Positions 9,131-16,012 of a DNA stretch of 64,000 bases are shown one piece after another. The stretch covers positions 1-64,000 of the forward strand of contig JAIOOR010000013.1 of NCBI GenBank assembly GCA_021414365.1. The letters run 5' to 3'. The position numbers and the translations under genes were made by a program. The DNA is from Nitrosarchaeum sp. GTDB taxonomy: Archaea > Thermoproteota > Nitrososphaeria > Nitrososphaerales > Nitrosopumilaceae. Below the pieces are notes generated by a model. It ran no database searches. It was not told where the DNA came from and saw only the letters and a program-made list of their open reading frames with translations. Positions within the stretch are counted from its first letter, which is position 1; each line of letters begins with the position of its first letter.

Positions 9131-9880
9131 AATTACAGAGGTACCTATTACTTCAATTTTCTCAGCACCTGCTGGGAACATTACTGTGACACTATTGCCA
9201 CTAATTTCCACATCATCAGCTTCTTCTCCATCAACTAGTACCATGAAGATACCATTTAGGATTGATTTGTCTGGACTTAATGTGAATGTTCCATCTTCAG
9301 TTGAACTGATTTTGACAATAATTGAATTGTCATTACTGTTGATGCTTGCTCCGGCTACCATTCCACCTGTAATACTATATGGTACACAATGATCACCCTT
9401 TAGAGATAACTCTGAAGGACCACAATTGGTTGAGCCAGCTGAAGTTACACCTGTTAGTTCAACAAGCACTTTGTTATTTTTTTCAAAAGTACCATAGTTG
9501 ACTTTTATGGTGTATGTACCTTTATGTTTCCACAATTCCCCCCCTGTATTTAGAGTCGTTTCAAAACTACCATCACTTTTTACATCTAATTGAGCAATTG
9601 TGACAACAGAATTCAATGGACTCATAACAGTAAGTGTTACTGGCATTCCAGAAACATTTGCTACTTTACCGTATACCATGATTTTGTCATTATTATCATA
9701 GGTTGTTTTATCTGTCCAAACAGAAATTGGCATATCCATAAGCAACATTTGATTTGCTGCTTCTCTTCCACCATCTGTTTTTTCACAACCTACACATGCT
9801 TGAGCATATGCTGATGACAAAGTTAAAGTACCGACTGCAGTCAAAACGGCCAATAGCGCGAACGACGTACGGTTGTTCAT
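9029..9880 (-). CDS. secreted PEFG-CTERM Ig-like protein, 283 aa
   Basis: The signal peptide (residues 6-26, ending A-Y-A-Q-A) is followed by a mature N-terminus with two cysteines (C-V-G-C) and two more Cys further on. It has an Ig-like domain around residues 55-140 of the same type as its neighbours, then a second beta-rich region (150-245) and PEFG at 251-254 with its transmembrane helix. The last ~34 codons plus stop are identical in DNA to two other genes in the window. It is probably a surface protein; its ligand is unknown. Confidence 0.87.
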   Translation of the reverse strand: MNNRTSFALLAVLTAVGTLTLSSAYAQACVGCEKTDGGREAANQMLLMDMPISVWTDKTTYDNNDKIMVYGKVANVSGMPVTLTVMSPLNSVVTIAQLDVKSDGSFETTLNTGGELWKHKGTYTIKVNYGTFEKNNKVLVELTGVTSAGSTNCGPSELSLKGDHCVPYSITGGMVAGASINSNDNSIIVKISSTEDGTFTLSPDKSILNGIFMVLVDGEEADDVEISGNSVTVMFPAGAEKIEVIGTSVIPEFGTIAVMILAVAIISIIAVSAKSRLSIMPRY

Positions 9881-9942
9881 CTTATTTGCGAATTGAACCC
9901 ATCTCTATTTATGTATATTTAAAAATTGAAAAAAGTTGTAGG

Positions 9943-10045
9943 TTTAGTATCTTGGCATAATGCTTAGTCTTGATTTTGCAGATACTGCAATTATTGATAT
10001 AATTGCTACTGCTAGAATCATAACTGCGATTGTACCAAATTCTGG
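9943..10045. repeat. 103-bp identical repeat, copy 2 of 3 (PEFG-CTERM coding end)
   Basis: Identical to 9028-9130 and 14768-14870. Same role and orientation: the 3' end of a minus-strand PEFG-CTERM gene. Confidence 0.9.
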
Positions 10046-10798
10046 AATTACAACACCATCTTTTATTCCGACTTCAATAGAATGCTTGTATCTAGGATCT
10101 TCTCCTTGTTGAACTGTGATCTTATAATTTCCATCTTGCTTCCATAGTGGTCCACCAGTTGTAATGTCTTTTAAGAAGTTACCCTGTGTATCTATAATTG
10201 GTACAAATTGATCAACAACAACTACATTTCCATTTGGTGCCACTACTTTCAATGTGATGGAATTTGCACTATCTGTCATTCCCTTTATTGAAATTGTATT
10301 TGAACCTGCAATTGAATTTGCTTCTATGATTGTCAACCCTGTTCTCTCTACAGGTTTTGATTCAAAGGCTCCTGGTTTTTCAGTGGATTGAGTAACCTCT
10401 GTTCTTGTAGTCATACCATTGTTTACTTCCACACGAAGTGATAACTTGTATAATGAACTTCCATGTGGACTTTGTTCAACTTTAATGGTGTAAAATCCAT
10501 CTTCTTTCCACATTGAATTTGTTTTAAATTCTGTGGCAAAGTTTCCCATCATATCTGGTTTTACTTGATCAACACTAACTATGTTTTGACTTGGAGAAAT
10601 CACTGTAAATGTTACATCTGTAATTTGTGACATTGTATGTCCATTAACTGATATGGTATCAGACATTTCTGAAGATGTAGCTGAAACTGTCATTCCTGTA
10701 GTTTGAGCAAAAGCATCCTGTTGAATTGAAGTTATTGCGATTATTGACAAGGCTATTAGAGCTAATGTCATTGATGTTGTTGATCGTTTAAAATTCAT
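9944..10798 (-). CDS. secreted PEFG-CTERM protein with two Ig-like repeats, 284 aa
   Basis: I chose the ATG at 10798 (M-N-F-K-R-S) over a TTG 12 bases upstream because the signal peptide then has normal length (hydrophobic to about residue 26, then A-F-A-Q). Two related beta-sandwich repeats (about 30-125 and 150-245) each contain a V-x-x-x-S-x-T/N-x-I-S-V/I-x-G core. PEFG and helix end the protein, with the shared 103-bp repeat. It lies just outside the left inverted repeat of the transposase/HicAB island, whose outer edge is 48 bases upstream of this start. Confidence 0.85.
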   Translation of the reverse strand: MNFKRSTTSMTLALIALSIIAITSIQQDAFAQTTGMTVSATSSEMSDTISVNGHTMSQITDVTFTVISPSQNIVSVDQVKPDMMGNFATEFKTNSMWKEDGFYTIKVEQSPHGSSLYKLSLRVEVNNGMTTRTEVTQSTEKPGAFESKPVERTGLTIIEANSIAGSNTISIKGMTDSANSITLKVVAPNGNVVVVDQFVPIIDTQGNFLKDITTGGPLWKQDGNYKITVQQGEDPRYKHSIEVGIKDGVVIPEFGTIAVMILAVAIISIIAVSAKSRLSIMPRY

Positions 10799-10845
10799 TC
10801 TAATCTGCAAACGGTTGCTTGGTATTAATATATATTTTTAAAAAG

Positions 10846-10898
10846 GATTCTGTGTAATTCAGGGGAGATAATCTCTCGTGGGTAGTATCGGTAGCTGG
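10846..10898. repeat. left 53-bp inverted repeat
   Basis: Begins GATTCTGTGTAATTC and ends GGTAGCTGG. It is the reverse complement of 14053-14105 except for one A/C difference. It lies between the PEFG gene at 9944 and the 211-aa gene, so it may also contain their promoters. Confidence 0.85.
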
Positions 10899-10935
10899 TG
10901 TTGGTTAGTAAAAAAACTCTATATTCAATCTAATA

Positions 10936-11571
10936 GTGAATATGATAACGAATCCATCAAAAGAAAGAGAATCACCATTTTACGTTGCAGTGAGGTTTGC
11001 TAGATTGAGAGATCGAAGTATTGGACAAACAGATGAAATTCAGGCATTATTTGAGATATTGAATGGTTCTGAACAAATCATCCAAATGTCAAATGACGCA
11101 ATAATTAATTATGCTAAAAATCGAAAACAGCGTTCCCCTGAGTACATTCAACAAACATGTCTGGATATTATAATAAAAGTTGGAGATGGTCTTACAAAAT
11201 ACATTGACAGTAAAACAAATAGAATTTTAAAACTTCTTGATTATTTTAGACTTAGTGAACGTGATGTAAGTGAAGAAACTCAAAAACTCAAAGAATTTGA
11301 GGTTTTATGGGATGATATTAAACGAGAATATGATCGCATAAAAAATGAATTTCTATCTAGACCTATGTCAAAATATTCACTAGATACAATCAAAGAATTT
11401 AAAATTTTTCAAGAAATTATAATACAAAAAGGAATACCGCTTATGAGAAGATTAAATGATTTAGAGGATAAAATCCAAAAAGATATTGTAAATCAGATTG
11501 CATCTTTTACAAAGGCAAATACCATTATGGATTCGAATGATTTGTATAAACTTCTAACAGGTGAACCGTAA
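10936..11571 (+). CDS. hypothetical helical protein inside the island, 211 aa
   Basis: The start is GTG at 10936 or ATG at 10942. The protein is soluble, highly charged and almost wholly helical, with possible coiled coil at about residues 95-190. It has no signal, membrane segment or metal motif, and I recognise no family. It reads toward the transposase gene and ends 5 bases from that gene's end (convergent). Its position just inside the left inverted repeat makes it a cargo gene by context. A role in immunity or in regulating the element is possible but unproven. Confidence 0.7.
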   Translation: MNMITNPSKERESPFYVAVRFARLRDRSIGQTDEIQALFEILNGSEQIIQMSNDAIINYAKNRKQRSPEYIQQTCLDIIIKVGDGLTKYIDSKTNRILKLLDYFRLSERDVSEETQKLKEFEVLWDDIKREYDRIKNEFLSRPMSKYSLDTIKEFKIFQEIIIQKGIPLMRRLNDLEDKIQKDIVNQIASFTKANTIMDSNDLYKLLTGEP

Positions 11572-11576
11572 AGAAA

Positions 11577-12686
11577 CTATGTTTTTTTGGTTGCATTTTG
11601 AATTAATGTAATCCATTTATTATTACCTTCAATCTTTATTCCAGCTTTATCAGCTGGAGTTTGCCCATCTAATGCCATATGAGGTCGAATAAAATTATGA
11701 TGTATTTTCATGCCTGTGATTATTGTTGAATCTTCCTTTTTTAGACCTCTCATTACTTTTTCCCTATCACGAATTTCACCATTAAGCCTCTCCATACGAT
11801 TATTGTTAAAATCTCCTTTCAAGTGAATATGGCTGATATGGATTGAATGCGGTTTTGCTAAAGTCCTAAACTCTTTTTTATGGGCTTCTGCAAAATTTCT
11901 AGCCCCATCAGAAATTAAAACCGCTGGTCGTTTGTTTGCAATTTCTTGACTTTTTCTAAATAGTGGTCTAACATCTTCTGTGTATTTGTTGTTTGAAACT
12001 TGTGAGGCAATCCATAAACGGGTTTGGTCGTCCATCATTGCATAAAGATATTTTCTATTTCCTTTGATTTTCAGATAAATTTCATCAGTTCTCCAAGTAT
12101 CGCCTACTTGTGGTGTTATCTGTTCCAGATATTTGTCCATCAATTTGACATATTTTTTGATCCAATTTTCTATTGTCTTATGAGTGACTTTGACACCAAA
12201 TAATTTCATTGAATCTGCAACATGTCTTAATGACTCACCGTTAAAGTAGAGATTCATTGAAGCTGTAACTGATTCAGGCGTAGCCTTTAGTCTCTCAAAT
12301 CCTAAATTCATTGAGAATTTCTTGTTACAGTTTTTACATCTATACATCTGAATATCATAATTTTTGTTGTGTCTAATTCCTATTTTCTTTATTTTTTCTG
12401 ATTGGCATTTGGTACAGCAATCCATGTTTATTGGATTAATTGTTACAATTTGTTGTTCTACTTTTTGTCTAATTTTTAAGCTAATTTCCACAGAATGAAT
12501 ATGTTTACAGCAAACTTTTCTAAACTGATGATCTGGACATGAACAGGAAAGCCCTGATTCTGTAGAAATAATATCGTATTCATTGTTAGTTGATTGTGAT
12601 TTTACTTTGTAGTGGTTTGAATCAATTCTTTTGATTTGGTTGTTTTTTTCTGCTATGATTTTTCCTTTTTCTTGTCTTTGATTCAT
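11577..12686 (-). CDS. DDE transposase with SWIM zinc finger, 369 aa (IS6-like)
   Basis: The N-terminal SWIM-type finger is C-x-C (48, 50) then C-x-H (60, 62). A zinc ribbon follows with cysteines at 90/91/94 and 117/120, then a helix-turn-helix-like stretch (~150-180). The RNase-H-fold catalytic core has D201 (T-D-E-I-Y), D260 (I-S-D-G-A) and E299 (N-N-R-M-E), the IS6/IS240-type arrangement. The protein is complete, so the element may be active. The gene is divergent from the AbrB-hicBA operon across an 87-base region full of TACGTA sites, and its ATG lies inside one of these palindromes, which suggests repression. Confidence 0.88.
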   Translation of the reverse strand: MNQRQEKGKIIAEKNNQIKRIDSNHYKVKSQSTNNEYDIISTESGLSCSCPDHQFRKVCCKHIHSVEISLKIRQKVEQQIVTINPINMDCCTKCQSEKIKKIGIRHNKNYDIQMYRCKNCNKKFSMNLGFERLKATPESVTASMNLYFNGESLRHVADSMKLFGVKVTHKTIENWIKKYVKLMDKYLEQITPQVGDTWRTDEIYLKIKGNRKYLYAMMDDQTRLWIASQVSNNKYTEDVRPLFRKSQEIANKRPAVLISDGARNFAEAHKKEFRTLAKPHSIHISHIHLKGDFNNNRMERLNGEIRDREKVMRGLKKEDSTIITGMKIHHNFIRPHMALDGQTPADKAGIKIEGNNKWITLIQNATKKT

Positions 12687-12773
12687 ATCTACGTAGATAT
12701 AGTATATACGTATATAAAAATATTACGTAACTACGTAGATAATCTTTTTATACGTAGATAAAGAAATTACGTT
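12685..12773. promoter_or_regulatory. TACGTA operator array between transposase and antitoxin operon
   Basis: TACGTA occurs at 12690, 12707, 12724, 12732 and 12751, with a TACGTT at 12768. Successive spacings are 17, 17, 8, 19 and 17 bases. The first is the centre of the perfect palindrome ATATCTACGTAGATAT (12685-12700) and the second of TATATACGTATATA (12703-12716). The array covers the start codon of the transposase and ends at the ATG of the AbrB-like gene. The likely ligand is that AbrB-like protein or HicB (inference). Confidence 0.75.
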
Positions 12774-12998
12774 ATGCCAAAATGGAAAAAGGATGCTAAA
12801 GAGTTTACAGTTAGTGTAAACTTCAATGAAAGTCGTGGTTATCAAAGTTCTATACCAAAGCCTGTAATTGAAGCATTAGGTGAACCTGAAAATATTACAT
12901 TTGTGATTGATGGTAAAAGTGTGAAAATAAAGCGTGTGTCGTCAGATAGTTCTCACACTCCTTTTAAAGTAGAAAGCTCTAATAAGAGAACAAGGTGA
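12774..12998 (+). CDS. AbrB/SpoVT-type DNA-binding protein, 74 aa
   Basis: Swapped-hairpin AbrB fold: residues ~10-55 show the pattern of beta strand, Q-S-S-I-P-K-P-V-I-E-A-L-G helix, then I-T-F-V-I-D-G and a final strand. A basic tail follows. Such proteins usually act as antitoxins or autoregulators binding palindromes. The gene starts immediately after the TACGTA array and its stop overlaps the GTG of hicB (GTGA), so it is the first gene of a three-gene operon. The extra regulator in front of hicBA is unusual. Confidence 0.75.
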   Translation: MPKWKKDAKEFTVSVNFNESRGYQSSIPKPVIEALGEPENITFVIDGKSVKIKRVSSDSSHTPFKVESSNKRTR

Positions 12999-13315
12999 CG
13001 TCATACATGTCTCAATCATTTGTTATTCCACATGATCTTGAGTTACAAGATGCAGAAAAAACATCATTGAAATTCATACCTGTTGATAAAGGATTTACGG
13101 GTGCATCATCAGAAGACAAATATCTTTCTGTATTTAGAATAACTCTAAAAAAAGATGAAGATGGAAGATATGTTGCTACATGTCAGGATCTACAAGGGGT
13201 AGTAACTGATGGAAAAACTGAAGATGAAGCAATGAAAAATGCCTTTGAAGCAATACAGGCAATGCTAGAATCTATTGGTAGAAAAAGCGAACAATTTATC
13301 TTGATTCAAAACTAG
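12995..13315 (+). CDS. hicB: HicB-family antitoxin, 106 aa
   Basis: The partial-RNase-H-fold HicB domain spans about residues 43-95: strand F-R-I-T-L, then D-G-R-Y-V-A-T-C-Q-D-L, a G-x-x-T-D-G turn and the helix E-D-E-A-M-K-N-A. HicB neutralises HicA and often represses the operon. This copy has no clear DNA-binding C-terminal domain, which may be why an AbrB-like protein precedes it. The start is GTG overlapping the previous stop, with an alternative ATG at 13007. hicA follows after 7 bases. Confidence 0.82.
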   Translation: MTSYMSQSFVIPHDLELQDAEKTSLKFIPVDKGFTGASSEDKYLSVFRITLKKDEDGRYVATCQDLQGVVTDGKTEDEAMKNAFEAIQAMLESIGRKSEQFILIQN

Positions 13316-13322
13316 TTACTTT

Positions 13323-13547
13323 GTGACTAATCTTCCAGTAATTTCTTCTGATGATTTAATTAAATTTTTAACTAAAGAAAAAAAATTTGTATATGATAGA
13401 ACTCGTGGTTCTCATCATATTTTTATCTCAACAACTAAACGAGTATCTATACCTGAACGTAAAGAACTTGGAAAAGGGTTATTTCGACAAATTTTGTTAG
13501 AAATAGGTGTTAGTGAAACAGAATTTATTACATATTGGAATAGTTAA
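13323..13547 (+). CDS. hicA: HicA-family mRNA interferase toxin, 74 aa
   Basis: Small double-stranded-RNA-binding-like fold. The family's catalytic His lies in the T-R-G-S-H-H motif (H31/H32), between the N-terminal helix and the central strands; a short lysine-rich segment follows. HicA cleaves mRNA when free of HicB. The start is GTG seven bases after hicB, so the order is antitoxin then toxin, the reverse of classical hicAB but common. It is intact, so the pair could stabilise the surrounding element. Confidence 0.85.
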   Translation: MTNLPVISSDDLIKFLTKEKKFVYDRTRGSHHIFISTTKRVSIPERKELGKGLFRQILLEIGVSETEFITYWNS

Positions 13548-13589
13548 AAGTTTATGAATTACATGAAAATACCTTAAACAAGAAAAGAA

Positions 13590-14048
13590 ATGATACCTGA
13601 AGAAGAAATTATGTCCGAAATCAAAGAGATGGGTTATGTCACAATAAAACCAAGAGTTGAAAGACCCAGTTATTACAAATTGAGTGATGGGACAATCGTA
13701 AAAGCATTAGTCCATATCAACAGCATAATCGCTGACCCAAGAAATCCTGAAGGATTCAATGTTAATCCTACAAATTTAGTATCTGCATTTGTACCTAAAG
13801 AAAAGCGAAATCCTATGGGATTTCAACCACAATCACAAGGTGAGGATTTAGCACAGGGGATGATTGAACAAGATGTTGATTTTGAAGTTTTGAAAGAAGA
13901 TTTTAGCGTGTATGAATTAAGTAATAATTTGATTTTAAGTGTCAAAACAGTTGTAGGTCAAATAAGTAAAACAAAACATTACACAAAAGAAGGAGAATCA
14001 GTCTATCTAGTAAACATGAACCCAATTATCAAAGTAAAAAAAGCATAA
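13590..14048 (+). CDS. hypothetical protein at the right end of the island, 152 aa
   Basis: Soluble alpha/beta protein, ATG start, no signal or membrane segment, no cysteines. Basic residues cluster in the first 30 positions and at the C-terminus. I recognise no family. It starts 43 bases after hicA in the same direction and its stop is only 5 bases from the right inverted repeat, so it is probably part of the same transcript and cargo of the element. Confidence 0.7.
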   Translation: MIPEEEIMSEIKEMGYVTIKPRVERPSYYKLSDGTIVKALVHINSIIADPRNPEGFNVNPTNLVSAFVPKEKRNPMGFQPQSQGEDLAQGMIEQDVDFEVLKEDFSVYELSNNLILSVKTVVGQISKTKHYTKEGESVYLVNMNPIIKVKKA

Positions 14049-14052
14049 ATTT

Positions 14053-14105
14053 CCAGCTACCGATACTACCCACGAGAGATTAGCTCCCCTGAATTACACA
14101 GAATC
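14053..14105. repeat. right 53-bp inverted repeat
   Basis: Reverse complement of 10846-10898 with one mismatch. On its outer side the bases 14106-14125 (TTAAAAAGGATTCTGGGTAA) resemble the bases around 10838-10857 in direct orientation, so the right junction carries both orientations of the outer end. Confidence 0.85.
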
Positions 14106-14542
14106 TTAAAAAGGATTCTGGGTAATCAACGGGGGTTGCCCGATTTTATTGGAAAAATTTTCCTGTTTACTTCGGGGGTTTTTAGTTATTGAGTGATTTT
14201 GACTCTATTTTGATCGTAGCTGGTAGTTTCTGTCCATGTTTGCATGTTATCAATTCAGTATTGTTATGGAAAGGCAGGAATCAAAATTGAGGGGAAAACA
14301 AATGGAATACTTTGATTCAGAACGCAAGCAATCTTATCATTTCCATTCGTCACAATATAATGGCGTGTTAAAAGGAATTAATCCCATTTTTAATAGATAT
14401 TTCTCACGCACTGACACTATAATATTCACAGCATTTAGTGCATGGAATATTCATTATTCTCCTAACATCATAAAATGCACTTAACAAATAGGCTGTCTTT
14501 TTTGATCGAATTAAATATTATATTTTTATTATTCTAACAGGT
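14106..14542. other. 437-base stretch without a convincing gene
   Basis: An 82-codon open frame at 14236-14484 has no recognisable motif, irregular composition and no ribosome site, so I do not call it. The stretch is the outer flank of the island and contains G-rich runs (near 14130 and 14170). I see no RNA gene. Confidence 0.4.
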
Positions 14543-14635
14543 ATGATTCGTTGTTCAAAATGTGGTAAAATAAATATTAACTTTGGTGATAGGTGTTCTA
14601 ACTGTAATTCAAAACTTGATAAAAACAAGAAATAG
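14543..14635 (+). CDS. tiny zinc-ribbon protein, 30 aa
   Basis: The frame from ATG to TAG encodes C-S-K-C (C4, C7) and C-S-N-C (C18, C21), the two knuckles of a zinc ribbon 10 residues apart, then a lysine-rich tail. A TATA-like AT run lies just upstream. Several such micro zinc ribbons occur in this window. The function is unknown; protein or nucleic-acid binding is plausible. Confidence 0.55.
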   Translation: MIRCSKCGKININFGDRCSNCNSKLDKNKK

Positions 14636-14731
14636 AACAAGAAAATTGAACTTAAGTTGGTTTAACATCTCTATTTAACCTCTGAAAGTAAACAGTGATA
14701 ATTTTTTGAGAAGTTTGATCTAACTCCCTCA

Positions 14732-14753
14732 GATTACACAGAATCTTAAAAAG
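14732..14753. repeat. third copy of the island's outer repeat end
   Basis: GATTACACAGAATCTTAAAA followed by AG repeats the sequence at 14091-14112 apart from one substitution, and the preceding ~10 bases (CTCCC-rich) are also similar. It lies 15 bases downstream of the end of the next PEFG gene, in the same orientation relative to that gene as copies elsewhere. Confidence 0.65.
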
Positions 14754-14767
14754 AGAAAAAAGATGAA

Positions 14768-14870
14768 TTTAGTATCTTGGCATAATGCTTAGTCTTGATT
14801 TTGCAGATACTGCAATTATTGATATAATTGCTACTGCTAGAATCATAACTGCGATTGTACCAAATTCTGG
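14768..14870. repeat. 103-bp identical repeat, copy 3 of 3 (PEFG-CTERM coding end)
   Basis: Identical to 9028-9130 and 9943-10045, but sequence on both sides differs, so identity stops within the codons just before PEFG and at the stop codon. Confidence 0.9.
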
Positions 14871-15584
14871 GACTACTACGGTACCAATGACCTCAATTTC
14901 CTCAGCACCTGCTGGGAAATGTATTGTTAGTGTTCTATCTGTAGATGTTGCAGTTTCCTCAAAGTCTACCTCTTCTCCGTCTACTAAGACAAAGAATGTA
15001 TCATCTTGATCACCCATCTTTGCGTCAATCAAAGATCTTGGTAATGTAATGACAAGTGTACCATCCTGACTTGCACTTATTGCAATTATCAGGGAGTGTG
15101 CTTCTACATCAGGAGTAATACTGATAAGCTTACCACCAGTTATCTTGTAATTGACCATAAAGTCAGTACCTGTAACTTGTATTGTTGGTGATGCTGGTGT
15201 TCCTCCCATTGAACCGCCGAATGTAAATGTGGTTTCAGCTACACGATGTTCGGTTCCATAGAATGCTGTAACGGTATATGTCCCCTCAGATTTCATTAGT
15301 GCTCCGCCTGCAATTAACTCAGTACTGAATGTTTTGTCTTCGTTAACGTCAATTTGTGCAACTGTTACTAAGTTGCCATTAGGGGCTACTACTCTGAGAC
15401 TAACAGGAACTCCTGATAGACGGTCTTTCACTTCACCAGTTACTAAGATTTTTTCGCCATCAGCGTATGATTGCTTATCTGTAGTAACCATGATTGAATC
15501 CGTTTGTCCAAATGCTGGTGCTAATCCTATACTTGCAATAATAATTGCAGATAAGGCTAACACCGATAGATGAGTATTCATCAA
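14769..15584 (-). CDS. secreted PEFG-CTERM Ig-like protein, 271 aa
   Basis: The signal peptide (to about residue 26, A-F-G-Q) precedes an Ig-like domain at ~30-120 (S-Y-A-D-G-E-K-I-L-V-T-G-E-V pattern), a second beta-rich region (~145-235) and PEFG at 239-242 with membrane helix and basic end. It resembles the 265-aa paralogue at 8159 in domain order, but its 3' end is identical to those at 9029 and 9944. Probably a surface-exposed protein; function unknown. It diverges from rpoH. Confidence 0.87.
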   Translation of the reverse strand: MMNTHLSVLALSAIIIASIGLAPAFGQTDSIMVTTDKQSYADGEKILVTGEVKDRLSGVPVSLRVVAPNGNLVTVAQIDVNEDKTFSTELIAGGALMKSEGTYTVTAFYGTEHRVAETTFTFGGSMGGTPASPTIQVTGTDFMVNYKITGGKLISITPDVEAHSLIIAISASQDGTLVITLPRSLIDAKMGDQDDTFFVLVDGEEVDFEETATSTDRTLTIHFPAGAEEIEVIGTVVVPEFGTIAVMILAVAIISIIAVSAKSRLSIMPRY

Positions 15585-15670
15585 TTTTACGCCTGAATTT
15601 ATCTTATTTAAGGTTGTGGAAAATATTATTGACTAAAGAGAAAAAATAGAGATTTATGCCGAATTTCAGA

Positions 15671-15753
15671 TTAGATATATATTAACCTGAGCGTGAGTTT
15701 TTGACAGTTTGTGTGTTTTGTTTGCTATTACATTTAATGTTCGTCATGGAGGT
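15671..15753 (+). promoter_or_regulatory. promoter and ribosome site of the RNA polymerase operon
   Basis: A TATA-like TTAGATATATATTA lies at 15671-15684, ~75 bases before the rpoH ATG, so the mRNA is leadered. A strong Shine-Dalgarno GGAGGT at 15748-15753 ends 7 bases before the ATG at 15761 and fixes that start. Confidence 0.6.
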
Positions 15754-15760
15754 TTAGTAA

Positions 15761-16012
15761 ATGGCAACTAAGAAAAATCAAGTTCTAGTACCAGATCATA
15801 TTTATGTTCCAAAACATGAAATAATTTCAAAACAAGAAGCTGAAGAAGTTTTAAAAAAATATAATTGTAAGCCTACTGAATTACCATTAATTTTTGTAAA
15901 CGATCCTGCAATATTGGGACTAGGTGTTAAACCAGGTGATATGATAAAAATCACAAGAATTAGTCCTACTGCTGGTGAGAGTCTCTATTATCGATACGTG
16001 GTGGAAGTCTAA
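15761..16012 (+). CDS. rpoH: DNA-directed RNA polymerase subunit H (Rpb5-like), 83 aa
   Basis: Archaeal subunit H, equivalent to the C-terminal domain of eukaryotic Rpb5, part of the polymerase jaw. The pattern H-x-x-V-P-K-H near residue 16, L-P-x-I near 46 and the C-terminal G-x-x-x-Y-R-Y/V end are typical. Length is normal. Its stop overlaps the rpoB start (TAATG), and it leads the rpoH-rpoB-rpoA operon as in other archaea. Confidence 0.95.
   Translation: MATKKNQVLVPDHIYVPKHEIISKQEAEEVLKKYNCKPTELPLIFVNDPAILGLGVKPGDMIKITRISPTAGESLYYRYVVEV

Larger units (their letters stand above)
10846..14105. mobile_element. putative transposon island bounded by 53-bp inverted repeats
   Basis: The two ends (10846-10898 and 14053-14105) are inverted copies with one mismatch in 53 bases. 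Between them lie a 211-aa protein, a DDE transposase, an AbrB-like regulator, HicB, HicA and a 152-aa protein. The outermost genes begin or end within ~40 and ~5 bases of the repeats. The island splits a run of PEFG-CTERM genes. I infer a transposon carrying passenger genes. A clear target-site duplication is not visible, so the exact ends are uncertain. A third, imperfect copy of the outer repeat end is at 14732-14753. Confidence 0.6.

Noticed and set aside
14236-14484. 82-codon open frame between the island and a PEFG gene
   Set aside because: No motif, no ribosome site, irregular composition and a flanking position in repeat-derived DNA. Not enough to call a gene.
15746-15757. three-codon upstream frame (ATG GAG GTT TAG) before rpoH
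   Set aside because: It overlaps the Shine-Dalgarno sequence and is most simply explained by it, with no sign of attenuation.
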